Assembly: GCA_015680685.1 (NCBI GenBank)
Contig: MNCI01002989.1
Coordinates: 333,484 to 393,483 of the forward strand
From: Gnetum montanum
Lineage: Eukaryota; Streptophyta; Gnetopsida; Gnetales; Gnetaceae
Length of the DNA: 60,000 nucleotides
Reading direction: 5' to 3'
This document shows positions 31,801-46,800 of this stretch, piece by piece. Under the pieces are notes generated by a model, which did no database searches, was not told the DNA's origin, and worked only from the letters and a program-made list of their open reading frames with translations. Position numbers and translations under genes: made by a program. Position 1 is the first letter of the stretch. Each line of letters opens with the position of its first letter.

Positions 31801-34800
31801 AAGATTTGATGTGGTGAAACTCTTCAGTGTGAAGGGATGTCCATGGGAAAGCAGCGTAATCTGATTTCTAATAAGGAGCTGAGTTACATCCCACAGCGTT
31901 ATTCACCTATTTTAAATATCCTCCGGCATCCAAAAATCATGGGCAATCAATCAAATGAATTAGAACAGTCGTATCTGAGTTCATGGATATCATTGTGCCA
32001 TGTATAGATTGCACGTTTTTCCGCTTTCTTGGCAAGACATTATGAAACATACTATAAGGGGTTACAGCTAATGGCCTGGTTGAGATGCACTGGATAACAG
32101 TTCTAAACTATAATAAAATAGTTGAAGTTAAAAATTTAAAGAAAAAAGAGAATAAAGAACTAATTTTTAAGGGGTAGATAACTACAGTTAGTTACAATGA
32201 AATTAATTCATTACCATAAGGGGAGGCTGTTACAAAGTTCTCTAGCATGAAATCACGGAGAGGATCAAGGAAATGATAGGGATTTGGCCTCACTCTATAT
32301 GTAACACAAATGGAATCGTTATCTATGATGAAGCTTTACACAAGCTCACAAGCAATGAACTGAAGCCTATATGGGAAAATGTATCACAATATACGAAAGA
32401 TGAGGATTTTAAATTTAGATGAATGTTGAATTAAACCATGCTTCAAGCCCTCTGCCTTATGTAAAATTTAAACATAAAACTTTCCGTAACTGCTGAAACA
32501 CGATTCATCAAGAGAGGCAGAGAGTAATTGATATCATAAAACCTTTCATGTGGAGTGAAACATCACGGAAAAGCAGACAGATTTCAATTAGCTGTTAGTG
32601 TATGTTAGTTTTAGTGCATTGAGACTTTATAAAGAACTCAACAGATATGTATCACATGTGGCCCATTTAAAAAACGTCTTCTCGCCTAAATGGAACATAA
32701 AGTGACTTTATAGCAACACTTCATATAGAGAAGTAATTCATAGTCACATATGAAAATTTGGCCATGCACTGAAATCCAACAATTCCAATTTGTCACTTGC
32801 TTTCCAATTTGCATTTTTTGATTACATCTGTGCCATTCCTATTTTTATTTTTACAAAAGGTTAGCTTTTTCAGTTGGGTTCTAGCGAACATATCAGCTGA
32901 TTGATCATTTGTATCAACATTCTTGACTTCCAACACTTCTTCCTCAGTGCCTCAGTGATCATGGGATGCCTTACATTAATGTGCTCTATTCTAGCATGAA
33001 ATGCAATTTTCTCTGCCAGAAATATTCCTCCATTGTTGTGACAAGACAAACTATGGTCTTGTTGGTTCAGCCCTAGCTTCTTCAAGAAACTAGCAATCCT
33101 CTTCCTTTGCAACCTAGAGTTTCTAGTGTCAAAATTTTGTTCCCAGCAAGGAAGATTAATCACTAATTTGATATATTTTCTAGTTTTTTGTTGTTGCCAA
33201 AGTTATTATAATCCTTCAAGTCAACATTTTAGCTTTCTAAGAAAAATGCCATGATTTTTCTTAAAAATAAAAACCTATCTAAGCTTAATTTGTTGCTTCT
33301 TCTTAGGTATTGGAACTATCTCCTAGACATTACTTTTCTCCAACGTATTGAAGTAACATGCATTGCCTCCTTCCGATGTCATATTTGTAGAGATCCCTTG
33401 TAGTCTTTGTGATTGGTCACCTTGAAGACTTGAGGCTTCTTGAAGACCTGAGCTGTCATGAGCATATTTCAAGTTCTTTGAAGTATGAACTGGTTGTAAT
33501 GCTACAATTTTTTAAATTCTTCCATCATTACACTCTCCTCCCCTGTATGGAAAGGTCTTCAAAGCTATTAAGCCTTGGTTGGGGCAGCATGTTTCTCCGG
33601 TAAATAATGTTTGGAAGTGGAATCGAACTTCCATCTATCAATTAAAACAAGTGCATCGAACTTTAAGAGAGGTGGAGCAGGTTCAATTTCATGGTTATTT
33701 TATGGATAAGATTTACACCCCATGATTCAGATTGTTTATATTTAAAGTAATTATGGGATGGCTACCAACCAAAGAATATATTTGGGCAGGGGGATAATAC
33801 AGGATAACAGCCGCACTCTAAGAAATTTTCAATGGACAAACAACAGTTTATGTAGTACAGAACATGGATAAGCAATACGTGGGTTTGGTTTATGCTTAGC
33901 AGCTGTATGACAATTTAATTGGGATGGATGGATATTTATTTTTGTTTTATCTTGTGAGGGCACTTTTCAAAGCAAGCAAGCAATGCAGGATCCTTTTCCT
34001 AGTCCAAAGGGAAGGTTTTTTTTTTTTTTAATATTATAAGGATTGATGGAAAGGATAAAAACCTGAAAAGACATCTTCAAAACTGTTGGGAATTTGGCAT
34101 TATTTCTGCTTTCACGAAGTGATGTAAGATTTTATCTCAGTGGGGATGTTTTACTTGGGACCTTTTGGGGAACCTTTTGCTGTGAGCTGTCCACAATAGA
34201 ACTGGGGTTTTTCATTTGCGCAAAAATTAACTGGTTGTAATCAGATTACAATGTCTGATGCACATGATCATGGTTGCAGTCGTGATCTATTTAGCTTGAA
34301 TCTTGAATTTTTCAGTCCTTTTAACATGGAAACATGACGATCTTCATCATTCGAATGCAATTTAGCAAGGGTTTAAAAAATAAATAAGGATTCAACCTGG
34401 ATTTGAGAAAAAATTTCTTAAGGACTTCAAATCATCAAATATCTAATGATTCTTCATCATTTCAACCTAAGATCTGCCCAGAATTGATCTTAAACCAACA
34501 AGAATCATAAAAGAAATAGTGAACTAAGCACTTGAACAGTATTTCAATCAGATCCAAGCAAGAAGCAGTGAACTTCAAAGGAAAATAAGCTTCTAAGTTC
34601 AATTTTAAACATCTTTATCTTCAAGGCTATAGTTCTTAATTGAATGACACTCAAATAATATCAAAATAACACAGGCTTTCATATGAGAACGAATTTTTCT
34701 TCATTAATATAAGTCCAAAGAGTTTTTTCAGACCGTTATCCTTTTCATGCATTTAGACCAACTATTGATTGAATGTTGGATATGGACTGTTCCATCTAGA

Positions 34801-37800
34801 TGTCAAAATTGTAAAATTAAGATTCATCTGATACTAAAATTAAGATTCATCTAGATGTCAAAATGTACTGTGAGATGCTACCCTTCCGATATCAATGCTC
34901 TGGTTGTAGTGTTCATATCTAGTATCTGGATACACTCATAATTTTTTTTTCAGGCACAAGTGTGATCTGTAGTGAAATTTCTTTCTACCAAAGCTGTAAT
35001 ACCCATTCATAGGGAGCAAGAGCTATCACCCGAAGCCCCCAAAAGAAAAGCTAGTTGAAAGAAGAAAATGCATAGGTGACTTTCTTTCTACAACAATCAA
35101 ACTGATATTAACATATAAAATTAAAACAAAATCAGCAGTGCCAAGTTCTAGCTCTGCAACAGGTTAATCAATATTAATTTTAAGAATTAAGAGATAATTT
35201 TAAAAAGAAATTGCCATAGTAAAATATCTAGGCAAGATTCATCAGATTTAAAAAAATTCAATTTTTTATTCAACCTAAAGGAAATATCTAATCAAGATCA
35301 TTTACACATTTGTAAACCAAAGAAATGACCACAAAAGCAGAAATGAGTTCAATTCTTTTCATGGTCACTATCAAAAATCAATATAATATGTATATTCATA
35401 GGTTGCAGGTTCAATTCCTAAATCAACAATTTTTTTTAATTTCAGAATTCAGATTTTGCTAGATCTTAGGTTCAGTTCCTCTTGATAATTACAAAACATT
35501 CAAGCATAAGATGCAAGAAAAGAGTTTTTAAAATAGATTCATGATAAGGTTAGTTTAGGATACATAATCAAATAAGACATCTTTTTCAGGTCATTAGCGA
35601 TGTGAATTTTCCCATTTTCTTACGAGCCTTAAAAGACCTTTCTACAGCCATGGAGAGGCTTCTTATACTCTACTATTTTAAACTAAAAAAACAATGCATC
35701 ATATTTAGATGAAATTAAAAAATAAAATATAAAGCTATGGTATTTGCACACAATATCCCTGATTCATGGGTCAGGTTCCTCCAACTTGATTCATAGATCA
35801 GGTTCCTCAGTAATGGGCATTCTTTCGCATTCCTTTTTCAAATCATTTACATCTCAACATACTTGTTTTAGCTCTTGAGGCACACCTTAGAGTATTGTTG
35901 TCTGTTTTTCTTTTGTTTCTCAGCATCTCTGTTGAAACAGAACAGAAAATATTTTGTTTTCCCATATATTTATTATTATTATTATTTTAAAACATTCCCA
36001 GCCTGTATTTTAAAACATATTTCTTATGCATAAAGTATTTAAACATTTAATCATAATACATATAAAAATTAGGTTAACAGATTTATTACTATTCCAATCA
36101 GTCATTTCCATCACAGTCCAAGCAAAGTGCACACAACCTGACAACAAAACATGCACACGAACACAGAAAAACTTAAAAACTCAAGGAGAAGTGGTTCGTT
36201 ACAAAAACCACATGTAGGATCTGGCCTTAAGAGTTTTTTAATATGACAATTGACAGCTCTATACATCTATGGCAGTTATGTTTTTTTTCTTTTTCATTTC
36301 TCTTTCAAAACTGATCATAATCAACTCAGGTTCAATCTTCTATGCAGCCACCCTTAAAAAAAAACATCTGACCTTTCCAACCAAGATCATTCTGGTTCAA
36401 TTCCTTTAAGAATATATCTATATCTGTTGTGCCATCTATAGCTTGCGGATTAATTCTTGGAAGACATTTTGAATCATAGTAGACCCATCATGAGTTGCAG
36501 TTGATTTCTCAAGGATTAGAGACAATAAATAGCATGACATTTAACAACTGGTTCAGATGTAATAGTTAATGGTTAGTTTTAGACAAAAAAGGCTAGTTTT
36601 AGGAAGATTATGATGGCAAATTATAAGGGAAAACAAAAAAAGAATTAATTAAAAAAACCATAACAGCTAGTTTAGGAAAAGCAAGACCATTATTAACAAA
36701 AAATTAATAACAAAAAAATAAGATAAAAGGTAAATCAAATAAAAAATTAGTAAAAACAAAAAGGTAAGAAAGAAAAAAAAAACAAATGAAAATGAAAGGT
36801 TCAAGCAAATGAAAAATAGTAGCATAATGACATGTCAAGCCTAATTGAACTTGCAACTTCTGACATATAAGACAAAAGCTTGTAAATAGAGTTATTTTGT
36901 CATCAGCAATCAACGTAGAACATACAAAGTAACATTTAAAAATTATTACTATACAAAAAAAATAAAAATAATGGTTAAATTAATTAATATTTTGAAAAAT
37001 ATTTTCAAATTACTTGATTTTTGTAAAAATATCATTGGGCCAAGTGGGTGAAATATCTTTGATCTCAATTATTTTTCTTATACAAAATTTTTCATTATAC
37101 AAAGAACACTACTATTATCATCTAACCACCCATACTTTTTGGGGTATGCTTCATTTTCTATCTTTTCTTCAAGAGGTGATTTAGATATATTATATTATAC
37201 ATCTTTCAAGTGCTTTTTCAATGTAACGAAGTTTTATCAGTTTTTCCAATATAATATTTACCACAAATGCAAGAAATTTTATGACACCATAATTATTTAA
37301 AATCTTTAAGACTGAAAAAATTCAGAGATTTTATTATACATTTCTGATATTTTTTTCTATCTAAAAAAATTCACTGTAACCCATGTTCCATCATAATTCT
37401 TTCTCATAAGATAAAACCATAGAGTGCAATGAATGAGAGTTTCATGAGTGAGAGTTAAAGAAACCAGAAGATCAAAGTATTAAGACAAGGAAATACCTTT
37501 TTGTTCAAATCACTTAGCAATACAACCGGTGTTGCATCATCTTATGAGTATTGAAAGCTCATCATGCAACGTTTCTACACCTATTGAGAGAGGATTTTAT
37601 TTTTGATTTACTTAATTTTATTTCCCCAAAAGATTGTTAAAGAGAGTCAAGTAGTCATCCGTGATTCATAGGGCAGGTTTCTCCCATCTCAAAATTATAA
37701 AATAGTAATGCATCATACTTGTTATCACCTTTCTTTATGAAGGTGTCAAGATGAATTCAACTAAAGATAAAAGTTTTATTTAGTAGCCTCAATTTAGAAC

Positions 37801-40800
37801 ATAGCCAAAACCACATCCATTCTTTAAACACAGCCACACTCACAAAGCGATAAGGGAAAATATTCAATTACATTTCTGAAAACAATCTAACACAACTGCT
37901 AAAGAAGAGTGTTGTTACGATATGTTTGCTTCTTATTGTGCACACACGTGTATGTCATCTATCTCTTTGTGTCTTCATGTACACAAGGTGATCGAGTTTC
38001 ATATTGTTTTGATCTCTTGAGATCTTTCCATTGTTTAAGGATTGGTATTTTGTTTTTGAACATATTGGTCTTTTTTGATGTAGAAGGATTCTTATAGTTT
38101 CCATGTTTAACCTTTTAGATTAATTGTATTGGTTAGATACTTATGTATATGATAGTATTAATACATTATGTTTCTTAAAATACACTATCTTTGCATAGAT
38201 ATTTCCAAAAAGAAAGAAGAAAGAAAAGAAATGTTTTAACTAGCACTACAAGGATCGCAGGAGATAATAAATACAGAACTAGGAAACTTTTTTTGTTGAT
38301 TCTTAATGCATCTAGTGGGGTTGATTGATCTCTGTGATCTATAAATTGCATTTCAGATTAAGATGTTTGAAAAATATACTCAAGATTAAAATGTCTGAAA
38401 AAAACAGTCGCATATGTATTATTTGGAGACTGTTATAGCCAATATAGGACAATGCCCTGTGAGGTTATTTTAATTACTGAAAGCCATAAAATCATAAATC
38501 ATCACCTACTAAAAATTATCGTTTAAAGCATATAACCATTGTAATAGCAAAAGACCAACCGTATTTCTGTTACATGTGAGAACAGTTTTAAGTCTGTAGA
38601 ATATAAACTTAGCAAAATCTTGCCAAAGTTTTTTAGCCACATCTATTTTTTTCAGCATATTTAATGGCAATATATATGCAGGTTGCAGTGTATCGTTGCA
38701 GGTTGAATTTGGATCTAGCTGACGGCGACTCTATCTGCAGTGCATATTTACATCTGTGTTTAACATTGTAACTTAACGTTCAACCAGTTCATGGTATCTA
38801 TGGTAGTATTTACATAATTTCCCTCAAACTTTAACCTTTGAGTGTTATATCCTTCCCTATTTCGCAAAGGAGACATTTGACATTTAACCTACCAAATATT
38901 TTTGTTGCTTGTAAAATGGCAACATATGATAGAGAAAGCGTTATACAAAATTTTGGTGTTGCAGTTAAGGTAGGGTATGAAGACTTTTAACAAATTATTA
39001 TTTGATGGAACATTCAAAAATATTTGACAAGGTGAAGAAACTGAAAAATGTAGATTTGGTGTTTCCTAGATCCCTCTTTTGTTTTTGCTATGGTATCTCC
39101 TGAACTCCTCACATTACCAGAGGTTTTTGAGTTGCTATCAGTCTTTGAATTAGTTTCTATTTTCGTTTGAGTGATTTTCACTTTGGAGTAACCTCAAGAA
39201 GTCGCTTTTTCCTTCTGTCATTTGGAGAGGGTTTTATGGAGTGGCTGTAATCGAGTGAAATTTTGCTTTAGTGACTCTTCTGTCTCCAAACTTCTTGCAA
39301 GTACTGAGGGTGAGTTGCTACACTAACACTTTAGTTATGTGGGAAGATGATCCATCAATCTGTTTCAATTCTTATGAGATGGGGGTTCACTTGTGCTTTG
39401 CTACTCTGTATGCATACATATATCTGTGGCATCTTTTGTAGCCTAGTCCATTTCGGAAACAAACGGTATGGTACATCCACCCTGGGAAGAGCAGCTGGGT
39501 GCCCACCTGCATCCGGGAACTGCACTAACTAACTACTTTATGTCGCTCTATCTCTATAGATCGTTTTGGTGGTTCTAGGTCAACGGTTTCTGAGTTTTGT
39601 AAACTGCTGTATGTAGTTATTGAGGGTTACAATGACAAATAGCTAGAGAGCAATTGATCCAGTTCTAAGCAGCTGCAGCATAGAACTGTCTAGGATCAAT
39701 TATTCTTTCCAGATCTTTACCACTATTACTTTTCAGTATAATTTCTTTTGTCATTCATCTTACCCCAGTACATGTGTAACATGTTTTTTATAGGTCCAAA
39801 AGCTTTATTGATTTGTAATCTTCTCCATGTTTTCAAATGAATTGGACATAAAAAACGATGGCAAAATATAAAACTAATGGCAATCTTCAGTATCTTTTCC
39901 ACATCAGGGAAGATCCACATTCTTGATGCTGCGGGTAACATCCTTTATAAAGATACTTTTCCTTCATGACCCAACATAAAGCACTAGATGTAAAAAGAAT
40001 TCATTCATCTTAAGAGCCTTCTTTAAATCCCATCTTCCAGAATTTGACCCAGAACAAATTGTATGTTTCTAGAATAACCTCGATGACTAAAAGGTGTAGA
40101 GAAGCTTATCATCGTGTATGGTGGGGTAGCCTGTTATGTTGCTTTGAACTTTCATCTTCCTGTTTGTGACAAAAGTTTAGCCGTCTGACCTGTTAATTTT
40201 AAGATCTATTCATCCCTTAACACCCTTGTACTTATGCTGCCTTAATCACTCTTAAAGGTGCCTTTTGAAAGAAACTTCATATTATTTATGAAATAAATTG
40301 TATTTTTCCTGTTCTTTCATAAATTGCAAGCATACACAAAACCTATTAAACTTATTGCACGTCCACCATTTTAAGTGTCTGCTATCAAACGTAATTAATC
40401 CTCTGTTGCTTGTCACATAAAACTTGGTTGATTGGCAATTTTCTTCTGTTTTATCTATATGGTCGACAAAATTTTTGGTTAATGTATTTCTGATCCCTTC
40501 ATTGCATTAGTTCAATTGTTTTCTCTGTCTATGCAGGTTCGAGTCAACACTCGTCTTTTATATCAGCAAACAAAATTTAACCTACTTCGTGAAGAGAGTG
40601 AAGGCTATGCAAAATTGGTGTGTAATTTTACCCTTTATTGTTATATTTTGGTTTGTGTGTGAAGTTTAGACAATTGCATTAGAGCAGCTGGTATTGGAGA
40701 AATTTTAAGTCATAATGTTTAATGCTCATAATTGAAATGCATTTTTTGTTGCTTGAATTATAATATATTTGTATGATACTATTTACTGCATGTTGTACGT

Positions 40801-43800
40801 GATCTTTAAAATTATTAACAGTGGAGCAGCACTGTACTTACATCTGTTACTGATTGCAGATTACGATTGAAAATTAGATGACATGCATATGCTTTGAATT
40901 TCAAATAGGTTTTGGTTTTTGTTTAAGGTGATAAAATCCGGTCATTATAGGGATATTGTTGTGGCAACTGCAATTGTTAAATTCTGTTATGTCTTTACTT
41001 TTCAGGTAACACTTTTATGTCAGCTTTGTCATGGGGAATCAACTAAAAGATCTTCAACTGCAATTATAAGTGCTGTCAAGGTGCCCTTGAATTCCTTGAA
41101 TTCCATTTTATTCTTCATGAGGTTTTGTGAATTGGAACTATCTATATAACTGATGTAATGGCTACTACTTCTTTGCAGTCACTAATTGGGCACTTTGATT
41201 TGGATCCAAATCGAGTTTTTGATATTGTAAGTTTGTATTTGACTTTTCTTTTGAAGTTTAACTGAAATTTTCTGTATGCTACTCTACTTCACTTTTACAT
41301 TTGTAGTAGTCAACATGGTAGACATTGTTAGATAATGTGATGCATTGATATATTTAATAGTGCACATACAAAGAATGAGGCATTAGCTTAGTAGTAAGAG
41401 TGTTAGCCTGGAAACCTTAGGTCACAGTTTCAATTCCAGTGGGCCGCACGTAGTTGTGGGATTTTATGATGTTTTGATACCAGCAGTTGTAAACTTTTGA
41501 GGGAGAACTTTTATTTGTTTATTTTTATTTCGTGTTTCTCAGCTGGCAATTTCATTGAATATATGTCAAATTTTTAATGCAAAAGTTTGACTGTTATCTT
41601 TGAATCAATTTAGCTGTTATTTTTGTTATTAAATATAGTGTAGGAAAAACCCAGATAGAAAGTGGTACCATGCAGAAAAATGCTGAGAATAACAATGAAA
41701 CACTGAAGGAGAAAAAAATCAGAGAATTTTGTAGTTCAGCAAAGCATTACATACAGCAAGCAAACCACATAGCCATTTACATAGAAACCCTATGTGGGAA
41801 AAACCATGGGAAAGGGTGTAGATCTCTCTATTTCTTCAAGGAGCAAAAGAATTGATAATTACAATCAGCACGTTAAGCACCTTATATAGGTTTAGGGTTC
41901 CAAGCAAACTCACTGTGAACTTCCTAACACCTCACCCTTTTTTATTTGTTCACTTTCAATTAACTATTTCAAGGGAGTTTGCATAACTTCCCTTTACAAC
42001 ACTCCTTTTATTTTTTATTATTTTTATACCAAAGGGTAAATGTTAAAACATAACGTTATAACAAATTTGGTTTCACACATCAACACTCTCACACTTGAAG
42101 ACACATTTGGTATGTCATCAAATCTCTTAGCAAGAGATGCGCCACTTTGCAAATGTTGTAAATCAAGTCTGCAGATGTATGCCCCTTCAACATAATTGAT
42201 GTTTTGTGCCAGCAACTGCCTTCGTCAGGAAATCAACAGAATTTGGTTGCATGTGAACCTTATATCCGGCTCCCTATCTTCAGTTTTCTGTTTGATGAAA
42301 TGGTACCTCACGTCAATATGTTTTGTTTGGGCATGATAAGTAACATTCTTGGCCAAGTGAATAGCACTCTGAGTATCACAGTAAATGATGTATTGTGCTT
42401 GTTTAAACCCAAACCAATGAAGCAACCACTTCAGCCAAATCATCTCCTTGCCTGCTTCTGCCAAAGCTCTGTATTGCAACATCTCTTTGCAATCGAGACA
42501 TTTGACTAACAGGACCTTTGCCCACAAGAAAAATATATCTAGAAGTGGATTTTCTGCTACTTTTACATGCTGCATAATTTGCATCCACATAGCCAACAAA
42601 ATTCAAAGTGAAGTTACCAAAATATAAGTAAAGGTTTTGTGTACCTTTCAAATATCACAATGTTCATCTTACTGCTTACTGCTTCCCAATGTTTAGGACC
42701 AGGATTACTCATGTAACAAGAAACAACTCCCATTAAATATGTGATATCCGTTCTGGTACAAACTGTTTCGTACATTAGGCTACTACCATCTTTCTCCATT
42801 CTTCTTTAGATTTAGGGAAATCCTCCACGGACAATTGAAAATGTGCTGCTAAAGGGGGGCTAACAAGAATACAATCTGTCATATGAAAATGTTCAAGCAC
42901 CTTACCAATATGCTCGGGGTGGACTACGCGACAATTTGGGATGTGCCCTATCTCCAGAAATCTGCATACCAATTTTTTGCTTTGCTAGACCCAAATCTTT
43001 TGTGGCAAAATGTTTACCCATTTCCTTTTTCAACTTTTTGATCTCATGTCCATGATTTTCTGAAATGTGCATGTGATCAACATACAGTAACAGGATAGTA
43101 ATCTTACCAAAAGTTTGCCCTTGAAGGTAAACACAGTGATCAATGCTACACTTCTCGTATTTTTGATCCCGCATAAAAATTATTGAACTTCTTGTACCAT
43201 TGTCTAGGGGCTTGCTTCAAACCATACAAGCTTCTCCTTAACCTACTAACCAAATTCTTTTCTTTCCACTCATATCCTTTAGGTAGTTTCATGTAAATCT
43301 CTTTCTCCAGGTCACCCTGCAAGAATGCAGTTATTTTCTCTAATTGTTCCAATTTTAAGTCTAAACTAGCAACTAGAGAGAAAATCTTTGTGAAGTCTAT
43401 ACCTGGTTTTTGACTGAATTCCTTTACAACCAATCTAGCTTTGTAGCATTTCTGCCCATTGGCCTCATCTTGAATTCTATACACCCATCTATTAGACAAA
43501 GGAACAATATCCCAAGTTTGATTATGTCTTAGAGCATCCAACTTTTCTTTCATTCTCATGTTCTCCCTTATAAGGTCTAATGTTCTCCCTTATCACTATA
43601 CAAGATGTAATGCAATTATGGGGAATACTTGAAAGGAGGTCTAGAGGGACGAGTGGATCTCCTAACCCAATGCACAGGAGTATACAAGTTATGATCCTCA
43701 TTTTTTGAAGTATCTGGCAATTGCCCTTCTGCTGAAACATATTCCCCTTATCACTGTTATCATTCGGAAAACATTCAACTTTAAATCATCATCATCATGA

Positions 43801-46800
43801 TCAAATGGTTTTACAAAAGGACTAAAATTCTCTCTCTGGTTGAGTTCCTTTTCTTGTTTCCTGTAAAACATCAAGTTTTTATGAAAAATAACACCACTTT
43901 CATGAATACTTTCTTATCGATAGGATCCCACAATCTGTAACCAAGATTATCACCGCCATATCCAATGAAAATGCATCTATGTGCACGTCCATCAAGTTTA
44001 GCTGTATTTTGCTGATGACCATAAGCTTCACAGCTAAAGACTCTCAAGTGAGAAAGATTGGGTGCTCTCCCACTCCAAATAGATTTTGGTCCTCCCCTTG
44101 AAGAGTTGTATGACGTGACTTGTTGATTAAAGAAGCAACAGTTGCTGCTGCTTCAGCCCAAACTTGCTTTGGCACATTAGATTGTTGCAACAAAGAACAC
44201 AACCTCTTTAAAACAATTCTAGTATACCTCTTAGCTACACCGTTATTTTGCAGAGTATATGGCGGAGTTTTGGTATGAATGGTTCCATTCTCTCTGCAAA
44301 AATTCTCAAACTTGTTGGAGATGTGCTTCCTTCCATTATCAGTCACAATACGGTTGATGCTACAACCAAATTCTTTCTCAACTTCAACTTTAAATTCTTT
44401 GAAAACATCAAAACTTTGTCTTTCAAAGACACTACAAACAACCAAATCTCCATATTGTATTCCTCTATAAATGTAAGAAAATACAAAGCTCCACCCAAAG
44501 ATCTAATAGACATTGGACGAACAACATCTGAATAAACCAAATCCAACTTAAAATTTCTTTTGTTACAAAGACTAGATCTTTTAAAGGTTACTTGTTGAGA
44601 TTTTGCTACTACATAGTCTTTATAGAAATCCAATATGGGAAGCATTTTCTTCAATGTTTGAATCTTCATTCCTATTTTGCTGAGATGACTGAGTCTCTTA
44701 TACCAAAGAAACTTGTCCTTTTCATTTGTAGCAGCAACACTTGCTCCCATTGAACCTGCATGTAGTAATTATAATGTTCATTCCTTCTTACCACATGCAA
44801 GAATTATGGAATCTTTCACAATGTTCCAGCCACCAGCTCCAAATGAAATAGACCAACCAGTAGTATCAAGTTGTCCAGCAGAGAACAAGTTCTTTGAAAG
44901 TTGCAGCACATGATGAATCTCATTCAATAATAGCTTTTTGCCATCCGAATCCTGTAGCATAACTGAACCAATTCCTTTAATGTCATAGCATTTGTCATCA
45001 CGCGGGAAGATGCCTTGTTTTGCAACTTTTGTGTAGGTGCAAAACATTGAAGCGTCGGGGTACACATGGAATGAAGGTTCTAAATCCAAAATCTAGACAT
45101 TGGAATTGGAGTACTATGAAACATTGACTGCAGCATCATTTGCAATAAGCATGACATCTACTTCTTTGTCAGAATTCTGGCCTTGACCATTCATGGTCTT
45201 GCTGCCCTTGTCCTTTGTTGCTACCTTTACTTCTTTGCTTGCATTTATCCTTCATGATGTAACAATCCTTGGTAAGATGACCCTGGTAATACCAACATTC
45301 AAGGTCTTTGTTGGTAGACCTTCCTCTGCTTCTACTTTGACCACATCCTTTGTATCTATCTCTCTTTTGAGAATGTCCCCTTCAAACTACGAAGGCTTCA
45401 CCAGTTGCAAGAGAATTCATGGTTCTAGTCTTTTCAGCATCCAACAATTTTGAGATTATGGCAACATCTTGAAAGCAGCTGTTAGGGTAGTTCAAATAGT
45501 CTCCCACAAATCAGGTAGAGAATTGAATACATCAATAACTCTCAGATCTTCTTCAAACTTGATACCCAAATCATATATTTGAGTGAAAAAGCCATTCATC
45601 TTGTCGAAATGGCTTTGCAAGGATGGCCCCTCAATCGTAATATTGAAAACCTTGTTAATAGTGTAATATTTATTTGTTCGTGTGGGCTGATCATACCTTG
45701 CAATCAGAGTTTTCTAGAGTTCATGTGTCTGGGAGGTTCCTATGGCTACGATATGCTGCTACTAAAACATGGGTGTATGGTTGTGAGAGCCTTCCCGTTG
45801 AGCTTCTCTCATTCCGCATAAGGATATTTCTTTTGCTAGTCAGCATTATCCTTAGACTTAAGAACAATATTGCAGTCCTTGGAGAAAAGAACATCCTCCA
45901 ATAGGATCTTCCAAATTTCCCAGTTCTCAGTTCCAACTAATCTGTCCATTGTCGATAGGTGTTCCATGTCTGACAGCCGAAAACATGATTTACACAATCA
46001 CAAAAAATTTTCTCGACACCTCACCCTTTTTCTTGTGTTCACTTTTAATGACTATTTCAAGGGAGTTAATTAGTTAAGGAAAAAAATTTAGCTTCACACA
46101 TCAACAATTTTGATGACCTGTATTGGTCAAGGTAAAAAACAAAAACAAAGAACAGTGCCTTTTTAAATTTTTTAAAAATGTCTGCCACTTCAAGAAAAAG
46201 ATTTATGAGATTAGAACTTTTCCAAGAACATTGTCACCTAGCCATTAACTTACCTTTTGCTTCAAAATACTACTAGAAGTTAATGATGATTCTAATGAGA
46301 CCATGTTAGATCTACTATGATCTCTGAATGCTGTATTCATTGGTGAGATCTCATTGTATGTTTCACCAAGGTGCACAGTTTCTGCGTTTTCTTGAACTCT
46401 CGGTATATTGTAGCAATAAATTAATTTCAGAATCAACTCCTTCATCCCATGTATTCGCTAGATGAAGTGTGTCAGAATCAATTAGTGGCTATTTGTAATA
46501 ATCACTGGTAATTCAAGTAATTTGAACAGTTAAAGATTAAAGGCATTTACGCATCTAGCTTATCTAAACATTTTCTGTAGACAGTTTGATTACTGACTGA
46601 ACATATTCCTTTCAATGAACAGGTGTTGGAATGTTTTGAGCTGCAGCCAGAGAATGATTGCTTTCTTCAGCTGATTCCTATGTTTCCAAAGGTTTTATTT
46701 TGAAGAATGATGATTCTTCTATGTCTTGTGCACTGATACAATAGAAAATCTTAACATATTTTTTAGGATTTTAATATATATGAATCCTTTTGAACATGAA

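Larger units (their letters stand above)
41639..46106 (-). mobile_element. Ty1/copia retrotransposon in THO2 intron 8, antisense and degraded
   Basis: Left (3') LTR intact at 41639-42085; right (5') LTR reduced to about 46013-46106. Between them gag, protease, integrase, RT and RNase H remain in order on the minus strand with stops, frameshifts and lost catalytic residues. No target duplication seen (TATAG against ATTTT). Confidence 0.9.
41227..46622 (+). other. THO2 intron 8 (5396 bp)
   Basis: Holds a SINE-like piece (about 41368-41530) and an antisense copia element (41639-46106). The remainder (46107-46622) has nothing recognised. Confidence 0.9.

Noticed and set aside
33615-33640. tRNA T-arm-like GAAGTTCGATTCC on the minus strand
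   Set aside because: No A-box or cloverleaf partner found nearby.
35399-35420. B-box-like GGTTCAATTCC
   Set aside because: No A-box at a suitable distance; isolated match.
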